From Comamonas testosteroni (GTDB lineage Bacteria; Pseudomonadota; Gammaproteobacteria; Burkholderiales; Burkholderiaceae_C), in NCBI RefSeq assembly GCF_000761245.1, contig NZ_AWOR01000001.1, positions 1 to 64,000 of the forward strand: a stretch of DNA of 64,000 nucleotides, in the 5' to 3' direction. Positions 1 to 8,499 of the stretch are shown piece by piece. The translations under genes were made by a program, and so were the position numbers. The number at the start of each line of letters is the position of its first letter. Position 1 is the first letter of the stretch. The notes beneath the pieces were generated by a model. It was not told where the DNA came from. It saw only the letters and a list, made by a program, of their open reading frames with translations, and made no database searches.

Positions 1-16
1 AATACCGGAAACCCAT

Positions 17-45
17 AAAAAGAGAGCGCTAAGCGCTCTCTTTTT
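17..45. terminator. Bidirectional Rho-independent terminator
   Basis: A 14-base arm AAAAAGAGAGCGCT is followed by one base and its exact reverse complement, giving a GC-centred hairpin with an A-run on the left and a T-run on the right. It lies 4 bases beyond the stop codon of the leftward MBL hydrolase, and it can also end rightward transcription from a gene outside the window. Confidence 0.85.
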
Positions 46-49
46 ATTT

Positions 50-1129
50 CTACATATTGGGGGCGTAGAAGCGCAGGATGCCGTTTTCATCCAGCCGCCG
101 CGTCAGTTGCCGGCTGAACCAGAGGTAGTGCAGATGGGCCAGAGCCTCGCCCATGGCGAACGTCATCTGGTGAGTATCCAGCTGGCGTTTGAAGAGGATG
201 GGAAGGATGTCGGCAGCGCTCAGCCCCTGTTGCCGGGAGGCCTGCATGATGTCGTCCAGGCGCTCCTGGTGGTGGTCGAGCAACTGCTGGACACGGGTAT
301 GCAATCCGGTGAATGGCTTGCCATGCGAGGGCAGAACATAGGTGTCCTGGGGGAGCGCGAAGTAGCGCTTCAGCGATGTGAGAAACAGCTGCAGCGGGTT
401 GGCTTCGGGCTCGGAAGAATGCACGCTGACATTGGCGGAAATACGGGGCAGCACCATGTCGCCGCTGATCAGTGTCTCGAGCTCGGCGCAGTAAAGCGCC
501 ATGTGCTCCGGCGCATGACCATAGCCGGCAATGCACTGCCATGTGCGGCCGTTGATGTCTATCTCGTCGCCATCCATGATGCGGTGATAGATGTCGGGGA
601 TGGGGGCTACCAGGGAAGAGTAGTAGCTGCCACGGCCGCGCACATGGAGCAGAAATTCCTCATCTCTTTGTCCGTGCAGGCTGTAGAAGTCCGCACCGGA
701 TTCGCCGCCGAAGCCGTCTCTGTCTTTCATGGCGACGCGGGCGACGTTGTAATCGGTGCCACTGATCCACAAGGGCGCATTCCATTGATGGCAGAGCCAG
801 CCGGCCAAACCGATATGGTCGGGGTGCATATGGGTGACGATGACACGCAAAATAGGCAGGCCTTCAAGCGCAGAGGCAAAAATCTGCTCCCATTGCTCGC
901 GGGCCTCGCTGCGATTGACGCAGCAGTCAATGACGGTCCAGCCCTCGCGTACCTGACCATGCAGATCGGTCTGACGATCACGCAGCAGCCAGAGGTTGAT
1001 GTGATCGAGGGCAAACGGCAAGGTCATGCGGATCCACTTGACACCGGGTGCCACGTCCAGAGTCTGGGCCGGACCGGGCAAGGTATCGCCGAGGGGGTAA
1101 TGAAGTGCGGATTCTTGGCTTGAGGTCAT
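50..1129 (-). CDS. MBL-fold metallo-hydrolase
   Basis: A 359-residue metallo-beta-lactamase-fold hydrolase. The metal-binding HxHxDH signature is present as THMHPDHIGL near residue 100, with further ligands in GYGHAPEHMAL and ISGDMVL; the C-terminal PSHGKPF supplies the last histidine. Relatives hydrolyse thioesters or other esters, and the substrate cannot be read from the sequence. It is divergent from the MerR regulator, and a MerR-type palindrome at 1152-1171 lies about 20 bases upstream of its ATG, so it is probably part of the same leucine/isovalerate regulon. The start chosen is the first ATG of a frame that is colinear with the family. The stop is directly followed by a strong terminator. 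Confidence 0.85.
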   Translation of the reverse strand: MTSSQESALHYPLGDTLPGPAQTLDVAPGVKWIRMTLPFALDHINLWLLRDRQTDLHGQVREGWTVIDCCVNRSEAREQWEQIFASALEGLPILRVIVTHMHPDHIGLAGWLCHQWNAPLWISGTDYNVARVAMKDRDGFGGESGADFYSLHGQRDEEFLLHVRGRGSYYSSLVAPIPDIYHRIMDGDEIDINGRTWQCIAGYGHAPEHMALYCAELETLISGDMVLPRISANVSVHSSEPEANPLQLFLTSLKRYFALPQDTYVLPSHGKPFTGLHTRVQQLLDHHQERLDDIMQASRQQGLSAADILPILFKRQLDTHQMTFAMGEALAHLHYLWFSRQLTRRLDENGILRFYAPNM

Positions 1130-1151
1130 GAGGCGGTATTTCGTTTAGCAT

Positions 1152-1171
1152 TGACGTTAACGTAAACGTCA
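1152..1171. promoter_or_regulatory. MerR/LiuR-type operator 1 (near-perfect palindrome)
   Basis: The 20-base TGACGTTAACGTAAACGTCA is palindromic apart from one symmetric mismatch pair at the centre. It lies between the divergent MBL hydrolase (start 1129) and the MerR gene (start 1251). It shares its core with the perfect palindrome at 1651-1676, which suggests autoregulation of the MerR gene and control of the hydrolase. Confidence 0.75.
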
Positions 1172-1250
1172 GTTTTGTCAAAGCATTTTAGAGACCGGCC
1201 TGCCTCGTGCAGTCACCTGTGAGATGCAAGACTTACAACCCCACAGAATC

Positions 1251-1652
1251 ATGTCGACCATCTACACCATCAGTGACCTTGCCAAAGAGTTTGATCTCAC
1301 GACCCGGGCCATCCGTTTTTATGAGGACATGGGCTTGCTGCAGCCGGAGCGCTCCGGCGCAGGCGGTCGCAATCGCGTGTATTCATCGAGAGACCGCGCA
1401 CGTCTGCGCCTGACGCTGCGGGCCAAGCGCCTGGGACTGTCGCTGTCGGAGGCCAAGGAAATCATCGACATGTATGACAGCCCGCGTGATACGGGCGTGC
1501 AGTTGCGCAAGTTTCTCGATGTGCTGGCTATCCACCGCAAGCAGCTCGAAGCGCAGATGGCCGATCTGCAGGTGACCCTGGATGAGGTGCGAGAGCAGGA
1601 AAAAGAGGCTCGCACGCTATTGAAAAGGAGCGAGAGCAAAAATGGCGCATAA
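1251..1652 (+). CDS. liuR: MerR-family transcriptional regulator, LiuR-like
   Basis: A MerR-family activator/repressor of about 133 residues. The N-terminal winged helix-turn-helix reads YTISDLAKEFDLTTRAIRFY, followed by the EDMGLLQPER wing and a C-terminal dimerisation coiled coil (about residues 75-125). There is no cysteine-rich metal loop, so a small-molecule or acyl-CoA effector is likely. The start MSTIYT at 1251 aligns with the family; an in-frame ATG at 1224 would add nine unusual residues. LiuR regulators in proteobacteria control leucine/isoleucine catabolism. The placement before isovaleryl-CoA dehydrogenase, with palindromes on both sides of the gene, supports that role, but the specific name is inferred from context. 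Confidence 0.8.
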   Translation: MSTIYTISDLAKEFDLTTRAIRFYEDMGLLQPERSGAGGRNRVYSSRDRARLRLTLRAKRLGLSLSEAKEIIDMYDSPRDTGVQLRKFLDVLAIHRKQLEAQMADLQVTLDEVREQEKEARTLLKRSESKNGA

Positions 1653-1676
1653 TTGACGTTTACGTAAACGTCAATT
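1651..1676. promoter_or_regulatory. MerR/LiuR-type operator 2 (perfect 26-bp palindrome)
   Basis: The left half AATTGACGTTTAC is followed at once by its exact reverse complement. The site lies between the MerR stop (1652, overlapping it by two bases) and the thioesterase ATG (1701), where it can control the thioesterase-isovaleryl-CoA dehydrogenase operon. It shares TGACGTT and AACGTCA arms with the site at 1152-1171. Length and symmetry suit a MerR-type dimer. Confidence 0.85.
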
Positions 1677-1700
1677 GCAAAGCTTTGCTGGAGAGTTGCC

Positions 1701-2162
1701 ATGTCTGTTGCTGCTGCTGCCACCGAGTCTCTGGATTTTGTTCATCGGGTGAAGCACAGCTTCGCGAAGCAAGGCGCCATGGCTACGATTGGCGCGCAGC
1801 TGACCCTGGTGGAGCCGGGCGTTGTCGATATCTGTCTGGACTGGGCTCCGGGCCTGACACAGCAGCATGGTTTTTTGCACGCCGGCATGGTCTCCACTGC
1901 ACTCGATTCGGCCTGCGGCTATGCGGGGCTGACGCTGATGCCGCCGGATGCCGCCGTACTGACCATCGAATTCAAGATCAACCTGCTCGCCCCGGCCAAG
2001 GGCCAGCGCTTTCGCATGGAGGGCCGGGTCATCAAGCCCGGGCGCACCATCACCGTATCCGAAGGCAAGGCATTTGCCATTGACCAGGGAAAAGAGAAAC
2101 TGATTGCCACAATGGGCTGCACTCTGATGTGTGTGCAGAACCGTGAAGGCATACAGCACTGA
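1701..2162 (+). CDS. PaaI-like hotdog-fold thioesterase
   Basis: A 153-residue single hotdog-domain protein. The family signature is HGFLHAGMVSTALDSACGYA (about residues 52-71), with the catalytic region typical of PaaI/YbgC-type acyl-CoA thioesterases, followed by the beta-strand segment LTIEFKINLLAPAKG. It would hydrolyse an acyl- or aryl-CoA in the cytosol, perhaps releasing trapped CoA during branched-chain acid catabolism. It starts 25 bases after the LiuR-type palindrome, with GGAGAG as the ribosome site, and lies 39 bases ahead of liuA, so the two are probably co-transcribed. Confidence 0.85.
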   Translation: MSVAAAATESLDFVHRVKHSFAKQGAMATIGAQLTLVEPGVVDICLDWAPGLTQQHGFLHAGMVSTALDSACGYAGLTLMPPDAAVLTIEFKINLLAPAKGQRFRMEGRVIKPGRTITVSEGKAFAIDQGKEKLIATMGCTLMCVQNREGIQH

Positions 2163-2201
2163 CAAGACGATTCGTCAGACCCATATCTACAGGAGACAAC
2201 C

Positions 2202-3389
2202 ATGAGCCTTGCCAATCTGCCCGGACTGAACTTCCAGCTCGGTGAAGACATCGATGCGCTGCGCGACGCGGTGCGTGAATTTGCCCAGAGCGAGATTGCT
2301 CCGCGCGCGGCCGAGATCGACCGCAGCGACCAGTTCCCCATGGATCTGTGGCGCAAGTTCGGCGAGCTGGGTGTGCTCGGCATCACCGTATCCGAGCAGT
2401 ATGGCGGTGCCGACATGGGCTATCTGGCGCATATGGTGGCGATGGAGGAAATCTCGCGCGCCAGTGCCTCGGTGGGCCTGTCCTATGGCGCTCACAGCAA
2501 TCTGTGCGTGAATCAGATCAATCGCAACGGAAGCGAGGCGCAGAAGGCCAAGTACCTGCCCAAGCTTATCAGCGGCGAGCATGTGGGGGCGTTGGCCATG
2601 AGCGAGCCCGGCGCCGGCTCTGACGTCATCAGCATGAAGCTCAAGGCCGAGGACAAGGGCGGCTGCTATCTGCTCAATGGCAGCAAGATGTGGATCACCA
2701 ACGGGCCTGATGCCGATACCTTGGTGGTCTATGCCAAGACCGAGCCGGAGATGGGCGCTCGTGGCGTGACGGCCTTTCTGATCGAGAAGGGCATGAAGGG
2801 CTTTTCGATCGCGCAAAAGCTAGACAAGCTGGGCATGCGCGGCAGCCATACGGGCGAGCTGGTGTTCCAGAACGTGGAGGTGCCGGCTGAAAACATTCTT
2901 GGCGGCCTGAACATGGGCGCCAAGGTATTGATGAGCGGCCTGGACTATGAGCGCGCCGTCCTGACTGGCGGCCCGCTGGGCATCATGCAGTCCGTCATGG
3001 ATAATGTCGTCCCCTATATCCACGACCGCAAGCAGTTTGGCCAGAGCATCGGCGAGTTCCAGCTGATCCAGGGCAAGGTGGCAGACATGTACACCGTGCT
3101 GCAAGCAGGCCGCTCTTTTGCCTATACGGTCGCTAAAAACCTGGATCTTCTGGGAACCGATCATGTGCGTCAGGTTCGCAAGGACTGCGCCAGCGTGATC
3201 TTGTGGTGCGCCGAGAAGGCCACCTGGATGGCCGGCGAGGGCGTGCAAATCTATGGCGGCAATGGGTATATCAACGAGTATCCGCTCGGTCGTCTGTGGC
3301 GGGATGCGAAACTCTATGAGATTGGCGCTGGCACCAGCGAAATTCGCCGCATGCTCATAGGCCGCGAGCTGTTTGCTGAAACCTGCTGA
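2202..3389 (+). CDS. liuA: Isovaleryl-CoA dehydrogenase
   Basis: A 395-residue FAD-dependent acyl-CoA dehydrogenase that oxidises isovaleryl-CoA to 3-methylcrotonyl-CoA in leucine breakdown. Domain order is normal: helical N-domain, beta domain with [11 protein letters not shown] and [10 protein letters not shown], helical C-domain with [13 protein letters not shown]. The usual catalytic glutamate before GTSEI is replaced ([10 protein letters not shown]), while a glutamate occurs in [13 protein letters not shown], the shifted base position of isovaleryl-CoA dehydrogenases. This supports the specific assignment over a straight-chain enzyme. An AGGAGACAACC ribosome site precedes the ATG. A carbonic anhydrase follows after 50 bases. 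Confidence 0.93.
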   Translation: MSLANLPGLNFQLGEDIDALRDAVREFAQSEIAPRAAEIDRSDQFPMDLWRKFGELGVLGITVSEQYGGADMGYLAHMVAMEEISRASASVGLSYGAHSNLCVNQINRNGSEAQKAKYLPKLISGEHVGALAMSEPGAGSDVISMKLKAEDKGGCYLLNGSKMWITNGPDADTLVVYAKTEPEMGARGVTAFLIEKGMKGFSIAQKLDKLGMRGSHTGELVFQNVEVPAENILGGLNMGAKVLMSGLDYERAVLTGGPLGIMQSVMDNVVPYIHDRKQFGQSIGEFQLIQGKVADMYTVLQAGRSFAYTVAKNLDLLGTDHVRQVRKDCASVILWCAEKATWMAGEGVQIYGGNGYINEYPLGRLWRDAKLYEIGAGTSEIRRMLIGRELFAETC

Positions 3390-3439
3390 AAAAGCAGGAG
3401 CTGCGCCGTTCTTTCAACCAAAAAAAGAAGGATAGCTTC

Positions 3440-4102
3440 ATGACAACGACCTCCATCGAAGAACTGTTTGTCCACAACCGCGAATGGGCAGACCAGATGG
3501 AGCGTGATCGTCCTGGTTTCTTTACCGGACTGATGGCGCAGCAAAAACCCAAATACATGTGGATCGGCTGCTCGGACAGCCGCGTGCCAGCCAACCAGAT
3601 CACGGGTCTGGAGCCTGGCGAGGTGTTCGTGCACCGCAACGTGGCCAACGTGGTGGTGCCCAGCGATCTGAACTGCCTGTCCACCATCCAGTACTCGGTC
3701 GATCATCTGAAGATCGAGCACCTGATGGTTGTGGGCCACTATGGCTGCGGCGGCGTGTATGCGGCGCTGAACAATCTGCGCCTGGGCCTGGTGGACAACT
3801 GGACCCGCCATGTGCGCGACGTGCGCGACAAGCACATCAAGCTGCTGGAAGGCATCTCCACTCAGTTCCGCCACGATGTGCTGTGCGAGCTCAACGCCAT
3901 CGAGCAGGTGGTCAACGTGGCCCAGTCCACAGTGATGCAGGATGCCTGGGCCCGCGGCCAGAAGGTGACTCTGCACGGCTGGTGCTACAGCCTCAACAAC
4001 GGCCACATCACCAACCTCGAAATGACCGTGCCTGGTGTGGGCGGCCTGGAGGATGTCTACAACAAGGCTGTCGAGAAGGTCGCTTCGCGCAAGCGCGACT
4101 GA
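3440..4102 (+). CDS. can: Beta-class carbonic anhydrase
   Basis: A 220-residue cytosolic zinc enzyme interconverting CO2 and bicarbonate. The zinc-binding and catalytic motifs are visible: GCSDSRVP (Cys and the Asp/Arg dyad) and VVGHYGCGGV (His and Cys). Length is normal for the Can/CynT type. It lies 50 bases after liuA in the same direction. Because 3-methylcrotonyl-CoA carboxylase consumes bicarbonate, co-expression with liuA could serve the same pathway (inference); a general housekeeping role is equally possible. Confidence 0.93.
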   Translation: MTTTSIEELFVHNREWADQMERDRPGFFTGLMAQQKPKYMWIGCSDSRVPANQITGLEPGEVFVHRNVANVVVPSDLNCLSTIQYSVDHLKIEHLMVVGHYGCGGVYAALNNLRLGLVDNWTRHVRDVRDKHIKLLEGISTQFRHDVLCELNAIEQVVNVAQSTVMQDAWARGQKVTLHGWCYSLNNGHITNLEMTVPGVGGLEDVYNKAVEKVASRKRD

Positions 4103-4205
4103 TCGCTGCCGCTGCGCAGCTGCAGTGCCTTCAAGCGGACCCAAGGCCTGTGCCGCTTGTTCCGCTTGAGAGTGCTGCTCACTTATCTGGAGCGACTGGC
4201 CCGCC

Positions 4206-6053
4206 ATGTTTCCGCAACGACTGGACGCCCCCGAGGCCTATGCCATTGCGCAGGCCCTGATGCATGGCTACAACCAGCATTACCGCATGTTCAGTGCGGA
4301 AGCTGCCCGGGCCAAGCAGCGCTTCGAGACCATGGACTGGCCGGGCCAGCAGCAGGCTCAGCGTGAACGCATAGAGTTCTACGACCGGCAGGTGCGTGCC
4401 TGCATCCAGAGGCTGGAAGAGGAGTTTGCCGCCAGCCTGCAGAGCATGGCTGTCTGGCAGCAGGTCAAGCTCCATTACATCGGCCTGATGGTCGACCATC
4501 TGCAGCCCGAGCTGGCCGAGACCTTCTTCAACTCGGTCACCACCAAGATTTTGCACCGCACGCATTTCCAGAACGACTTCATCTTCGTGCGTGCTGCCGT
4601 CAGCACCGAGTATCTGGAAAACACCGCGCCGGGTGCCGTACCCATCTACCGGGCCTACTACCCCGGCAACCTCGCCCAGCTCGAAGGCACGCTGCAGACC
4701 CTGTTCGAGCAGCTGCAGCTGCAATGCCGCTTCGAAGACCTGCAGCGCGACGTGCACCTGCTGGCCGAGCGCATACGCGAGAGGCTGGCGGGCCTGACGC
4801 TCAGGGCCAACTTCCAGCTTCAGGTGCTGTCCAGCCTGTTCTATCGCAACAAGGGGGCGTACCTGGTCGGCAAGATCATCACCGGCTATACCGAGCTGCC
4901 GCTGGCGATTCCCATCCTGCATGGAGAGCAGGAGCAGCTCATACTGCATGCGGCCCTGTTCGGCGAGGACGACCTGCATGCGCTGTTCAGCTTTGCGCGC
5001 GCCTACTTCATGGTGGACATGGAAGTGCCCAGCGCCTATGTGAGCTTTCTGCGCAGCCTCATGCCGCGCAAGCCCAAGGCGGAAATCTATAACGCCCTGG
5101 GTCTGGCCAAGCAGGGCAAGACGCTGTTCTACCGCGACTTTCTGCATCATCTGCGCCATTCCAGCGATCAGCTGCGCATTGCGCCCGGCATCAAGGGCCT
5201 GGTCATGCTGGTGTTCGACCTGCCCAGCTTCCCCTATGTGTTCAAGCTCATCAAGGACCGTATCGCCAGCAGCAAGGATATCTCGCGTCCCCAGGTCAAG
5301 GCCAAGTACCAGCTGGTCAAAAAGCATGACCGCGGCGGCCGCATGGCCGACACCATGGAGTACAGCTTGGTGGCCTTTCCCAAGGAGCGCTTCAGCAATG
5401 AGCTGCTGGCCGAGCTCCAGGCTCAGGCTCCCGAGCAGATCGAGATCAGCGACCGCGACGGCGACGGGCAGATGGAAGTCATCATCAGCCATCTCTACAT
5501 CGAGCGCCGTCTGGTGCCGCTGAACCTGTTCCTGATGGAGTGCCTGGCCGAGGCAGACACCAAGCCGGAGCGCCGCGCTGCCATGGAGCGCGCGATTCTC
5601 GAGTACGGCAATGCCATCAAGGACCTGGTCGCCACCAATATCTTTCCCGGCGACATGCTGTGGAAGAACTTTGGCGTCACGCGTGGCGGCAAGGTGGTGT
5701 TCTACGACTATGACGAGATCGAATACCTGACCGATTGCAACTTCCGCGAGGTGCCCGAGCCGCGCACCGAGGAGGAGGAGATGTCGGGCGACATCTGGTA
5801 TTCGGTCGGCCCCAGGGATGTCTTTCCCGAGACCTTTGGGCCTTTTTTGCTGGGCCATCCGGCCGTGCGCGACATCTTCATGCGCCATCACGCCGATCTG
5901 CTGGAGGCCGAGTTCTGGCGCGGTCACCAAAGTCGTATCCGTGACGGTCATTTCCTGGACGTGTTCCCGTACGAGCGCAGCCGCTTTCTGCATGCCGGCG
6001 ACGCAGGACTGGACACGCAGCGTTTCGAGATTCCCACCCATAGCCTTGCTTGA
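4206..6053 (+). CDS. aceK: Isocitrate dehydrogenase kinase/phosphatase
   Basis: A 615-residue AceK, slightly longer than the E. coli enzyme (about 580). It phosphorylates and dephosphorylates isocitrate dehydrogenase and so sets the split between TCA cycle and glyoxylate shunt. Recognisable blocks are IPILHGEQEQ, KGLVMLVFDLPSFPYVFK (nucleotide-binding lobe), the DRGGRMADTMEY segment and KVVFYDYDEIEYL (metal-binding aspartates). Unlike in enterobacteria there is no aceA/aceB next to it; it sits between carbonic anhydrase and a thiolase. Its presence fits growth on acetyl-CoA-yielding substrates such as leucine or fatty acids. Confidence 0.95.
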   Translation: MFPQRLDAPEAYAIAQALMHGYNQHYRMFSAEAARAKQRFETMDWPGQQQAQRERIEFYDRQVRACIQRLEEEFAASLQSMAVWQQVKLHYIGLMVDHLQPELAETFFNSVTTKILHRTHFQNDFIFVRAAVSTEYLENTAPGAVPIYRAYYPGNLAQLEGTLQTLFEQLQLQCRFEDLQRDVHLLAERIRERLAGLTLRANFQLQVLSSLFYRNKGAYLVGKIITGYTELPLAIPILHGEQEQLILHAALFGEDDLHALFSFARAYFMVDMEVPSAYVSFLRSLMPRKPKAEIYNALGLAKQGKTLFYRDFLHHLRHSSDQLRIAPGIKGLVMLVFDLPSFPYVFKLIKDRIASSKDISRPQVKAKYQLVKKHDRGGRMADTMEYSLVAFPKERFSNELLAELQAQAPEQIEISDRDGDGQMEVIISHLYIERRLVPLNLFLMECLAEADTKPERRAAMERAILEYGNAIKDLVATNIFPGDMLWKNFGVTRGGKVVFYDYDEIEYLTDCNFREVPEPRTEEEEMSGDIWYSVGPRDVFPETFGPFLLGHPAVRDIFMRHHADLLEAEFWRGHQSRIRDGHFLDVFPYERSRFLHAGDAGLDTQRFEIPTHSLA

Positions 6054-6094
6054 AGAGGCAGATCACATCCATCCATTTCTGAAGGAGACAAACC

Positions 6095-7279
6095 ATGCAT
6101 CAGGATCCCGTAGTCATCGTCAGCGCTGCCCGCACCCCCATGGGCGCGTTCCAGGGCGATTTTTCCGATCTGGCCGCCCATGACCTGGGTGGCGCAGCCA
6201 TCAAGGCCGCGGTCGAGCGCGCCGGCATCCAGCCCGAGCTGGTGGAGGAAGTGCTGTTCGGCAACTGCCTGATGGCCGGCCAGGGCCAGGCTCCGGCTCG
6301 TCAGGCCGGTTTCAAGGGCGGCCTGCCGCAAAGCACAGGTGCCGTGACCCTGTCCAAGATGTGCGGCGCAGGCATGGAGGCCACCATCCTGGCGCACGAC
6401 CAGCTCATCGCCGGCAGCCGCGATGTGATGGTCGCCGGCGGCATGGAGAGCATGACCAATGCGCCCTACCTGCTCAAGAAGGGTCGTGGCGGCTATCGCA
6501 TGGGACACGACAAGATCTTCGATCACATGATGCTCGACGGTCTGGAGGACGCCTATGAGGCCGGCCGCTCCATGGGCACCTTCGGTGAGGACTGCGCCGC
6601 CAAATACCAGTTCACGCGTGAAGCACAGGACGCCTTTGCCATTGCCAGCGTGCAGCGCGCCCAGGCTGCTGCGCAAAGCGGTGCTTTTGACGCCGAAATC
6701 ACGCCCGTCACCGTCAAGACCCGCAAGGGCGACGTGACCGTCAGCGTTGACGAAGGCCCGGCCAAGGCCAAGCTGGACAAGATCTCCAGCCTCAAGCCTG
6801 CGTTCAAGAAGGACGGCACCATCACGGCCGCGTCGAGCTCCAGCATCAACGATGGCGCTGCCGCCATGGTGCTGATGCGCGAGTCTACGGCCAAGCAGCT
6901 GGGCTGCAAGCCGCTGGCGCGCATCGTCTCGCACGCGACCTTTGCACAGGCCCCCGAGTGGTTTACCACCGCACCCGTGGGCGCCACCGAAAAGGCGCTC
7001 AAGAAGGCCGGCTGGGCGGTGGAGGATGTGGATCTGTGGGAAATCAACGAAGCCTTTGCCGTGGTGCCCATGGCGCTGATGGCCGATCTCAAGGTCTCGC
7101 ATGACAAGGTCAACGTGAATGGCGGCGCCTGCGCGCTCGGACACCCGATTGGCGCCAGCGGTGCGCGCATTCTGGTCACCCTGCTGCACGCACTGAAGAC
7201 ACGCGGCAAGAAGAAGGGCCTGGCCACGCTGTGTATCGGCGGCGGCGAGGCCACGGCCATGGCCGTTGAGCTGATCTGA
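6095..7279 (+). CDS. Acetyl-CoA C-acetyltransferase (thiolase)
   Basis: A 394-residue type II thiolase. The acylated cysteine is in LSKMCGAGMEA (about residue 90), the C-terminal active site shows GGACALGHPIGASGAR and CIGGGEATAM, and NEAFAVV is present. It condenses two acetyl-CoA or cleaves acetoacetyl-CoA, the last step after HMG-CoA lyase and acetoacetate activation. GAAGGAGA precedes the ATG, 41 bases after aceK. An AtoB-like catabolic role is favoured by context; a PhaA-like role in polyhydroxybutyrate synthesis cannot be excluded because no phaB/phaC is visible here. Confidence 0.92.
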   Translation: MHQDPVVIVSAARTPMGAFQGDFSDLAAHDLGGAAIKAAVERAGIQPELVEEVLFGNCLMAGQGQAPARQAGFKGGLPQSTGAVTLSKMCGAGMEATILAHDQLIAGSRDVMVAGGMESMTNAPYLLKKGRGGYRMGHDKIFDHMMLDGLEDAYEAGRSMGTFGEDCAAKYQFTREAQDAFAIASVQRAQAAAQSGAFDAEITPVTVKTRKGDVTVSVDEGPAKAKLDKISSLKPAFKKDGTITAASSSSINDGAAAMVLMRESTAKQLGCKPLARIVSHATFAQAPEWFTTAPVGATEKALKKAGWAVEDVDLWEINEAFAVVPMALMADLKVSHDKVNVNGGACALGHPIGASGARILVTLLHALKTRGKKKGLATLCIGGGEATAMAVELI

Positions 7280-7386
7280 CGCTATTTGCTCAGAATCGTC
7301 ACCAGTTTGCTCTACAGTGAACGCATGTTCAACGGATTGCACGCATTCGCGCTGAATGTGTGCAGCTCACATTGCGGAAATCATTC

Positions 7387-8499
7387 ATGAGCGCAGACAT
7401 TCACCACGACGAGAGCGAGACCATCAAGCCGCTGGAGCCGCAGCAGATTGATGCTTTCTGGGGCGATTTTTCCAACCAGCTGAGCCAGCTGGAGGAGCTC
7501 GATCGCCATGAGTTTGTGGAAAGCTCCAATGAGTTGCTGCACCAATATGCGCCGGGCCTGAGTCTGGAGCTGGAAGGCAAGCTCGGCGAAGCCGGCTCCC
7601 GTCTGGTGATCTCGGCCCATGGCAACACGGCGCAGTTCGAGAATGCCCAGGCACTGGTGCGCCAGGCGCCGCGTTTCGAGCATTACAGCGTGCAGGCGTT
7701 TCGCAGCCGCGCACTGGGCAGCAACTTCGGCATGCGCATGGACGGCTTCGAGCTGGCCTGCTCCGATATCCGCGTGGGCTATTACGATGCGGGCGGAATC
7801 ATCGGCCTCAAGCTCTCGTTCGAAAAGCCCATTGCCAGGGACATGGCCGAGCATGCGCAGCACATGGCATTCATCATGCTGGACCATGTGCTGGGCGAGT
7901 GGGATTTTTCCGTACGCGTGGGCCCGGTCGAGTTTGCCTCCGAGGCAGCGGCCGATGTCTACGGCTCCGCGCTGCTGTCGGAGTTCCCGCCGCTGTTCGA
8001 TGGCTTTATCCGCCAGCAGCTGGGCCGCAGCTATGAATTCCCCAAGGAGGACAGCGACCGCTGGCTGTCGCTGGAAGTGCGCGCGCAGGATGCCGACGAG
8101 GATGCGCCGCCCGATATCCTGACCTTTCACGACGGCGCCAATGCCGTGGCCACGCGTGCCGATCTGTCGCACTTCATGGAGTGGCGCTTCAGCTTCTCGA
8201 GCCAGCAGGAGCTGGACGGCGTGCGTGACGCCCAGGATGCGCTTGATGAACAACTCAGCCGCGAGCAGCGCGGCATTCTGGCCTTCTCGCGCGTGGAAAA
8301 CATGAGTGCCCGCGTGGCCACCTACTATGTGGAAGACCCTGTCCATGCGGTGCAACTGGCCGGACAGCTGGGCCGCCAGCATGTGCCCGAGCTGGAAGGC
8401 GAGCTGAGCGTGAGCTTCGATCCGTCCTGGAACGAATTCCTGTCGCTGTACGCCGCGATTCACCGCAACGACCGTCCCGAGGAGGTCCTGGCTTCATGA
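7387..8499 (+). CDS. Unknown protein with a DUF695-like C-terminal domain
   Basis: A 370-residue soluble acidic protein without signal peptide or membrane segment. The C-terminal 100 residues (from HFMEWRFSFSS, ending FDPSWNEFLSLYA) read like DUF695: a tryptophan-led strand, an aspartate-rich helix, then VATYYVEDP and a DPSW motif. The N-terminal 260 residues are not recognised. The start at 7387 (MSADIHH) is preferred over an in-frame GTG at 7360. The stop overlaps the ATG of the next gene by four bases, so the two are translationally coupled. Function unknown; the domain call is by eye. Confidence 0.65.
   Translation: MSADIHHDESETIKPLEPQQIDAFWGDFSNQLSQLEELDRHEFVESSNELLHQYAPGLSLELEGKLGEAGSRLVISAHGNTAQFENAQALVRQAPRFEHYSVQAFRSRALGSNFGMRMDGFELACSDIRVGYYDAGGIIGLKLSFEKPIARDMAEHAQHMAFIMLDHVLGEWDFSVRVGPVEFASEAAADVYGSALLSEFPPLFDGFIRQQLGRSYEFPKEDSDRWLSLEVRAQDADEDAPPDILTFHDGANAVATRADLSHFMEWRFSFSSQQELDGVRDAQDALDEQLSREQRGILAFSRVENMSARVATYYVEDPVHAVQLAGQLGRQHVPELEGELSVSFDPSWNEFLSLYAAIHRNDRPEEVLAS

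Noticed and set aside
4179..6041. A 620-codon minus-strand frame opposite aceK
   Set aside because: The AceK frame carries all family motifs; the antisense product is His/Gln/Ala-rich with no recognisable domain.
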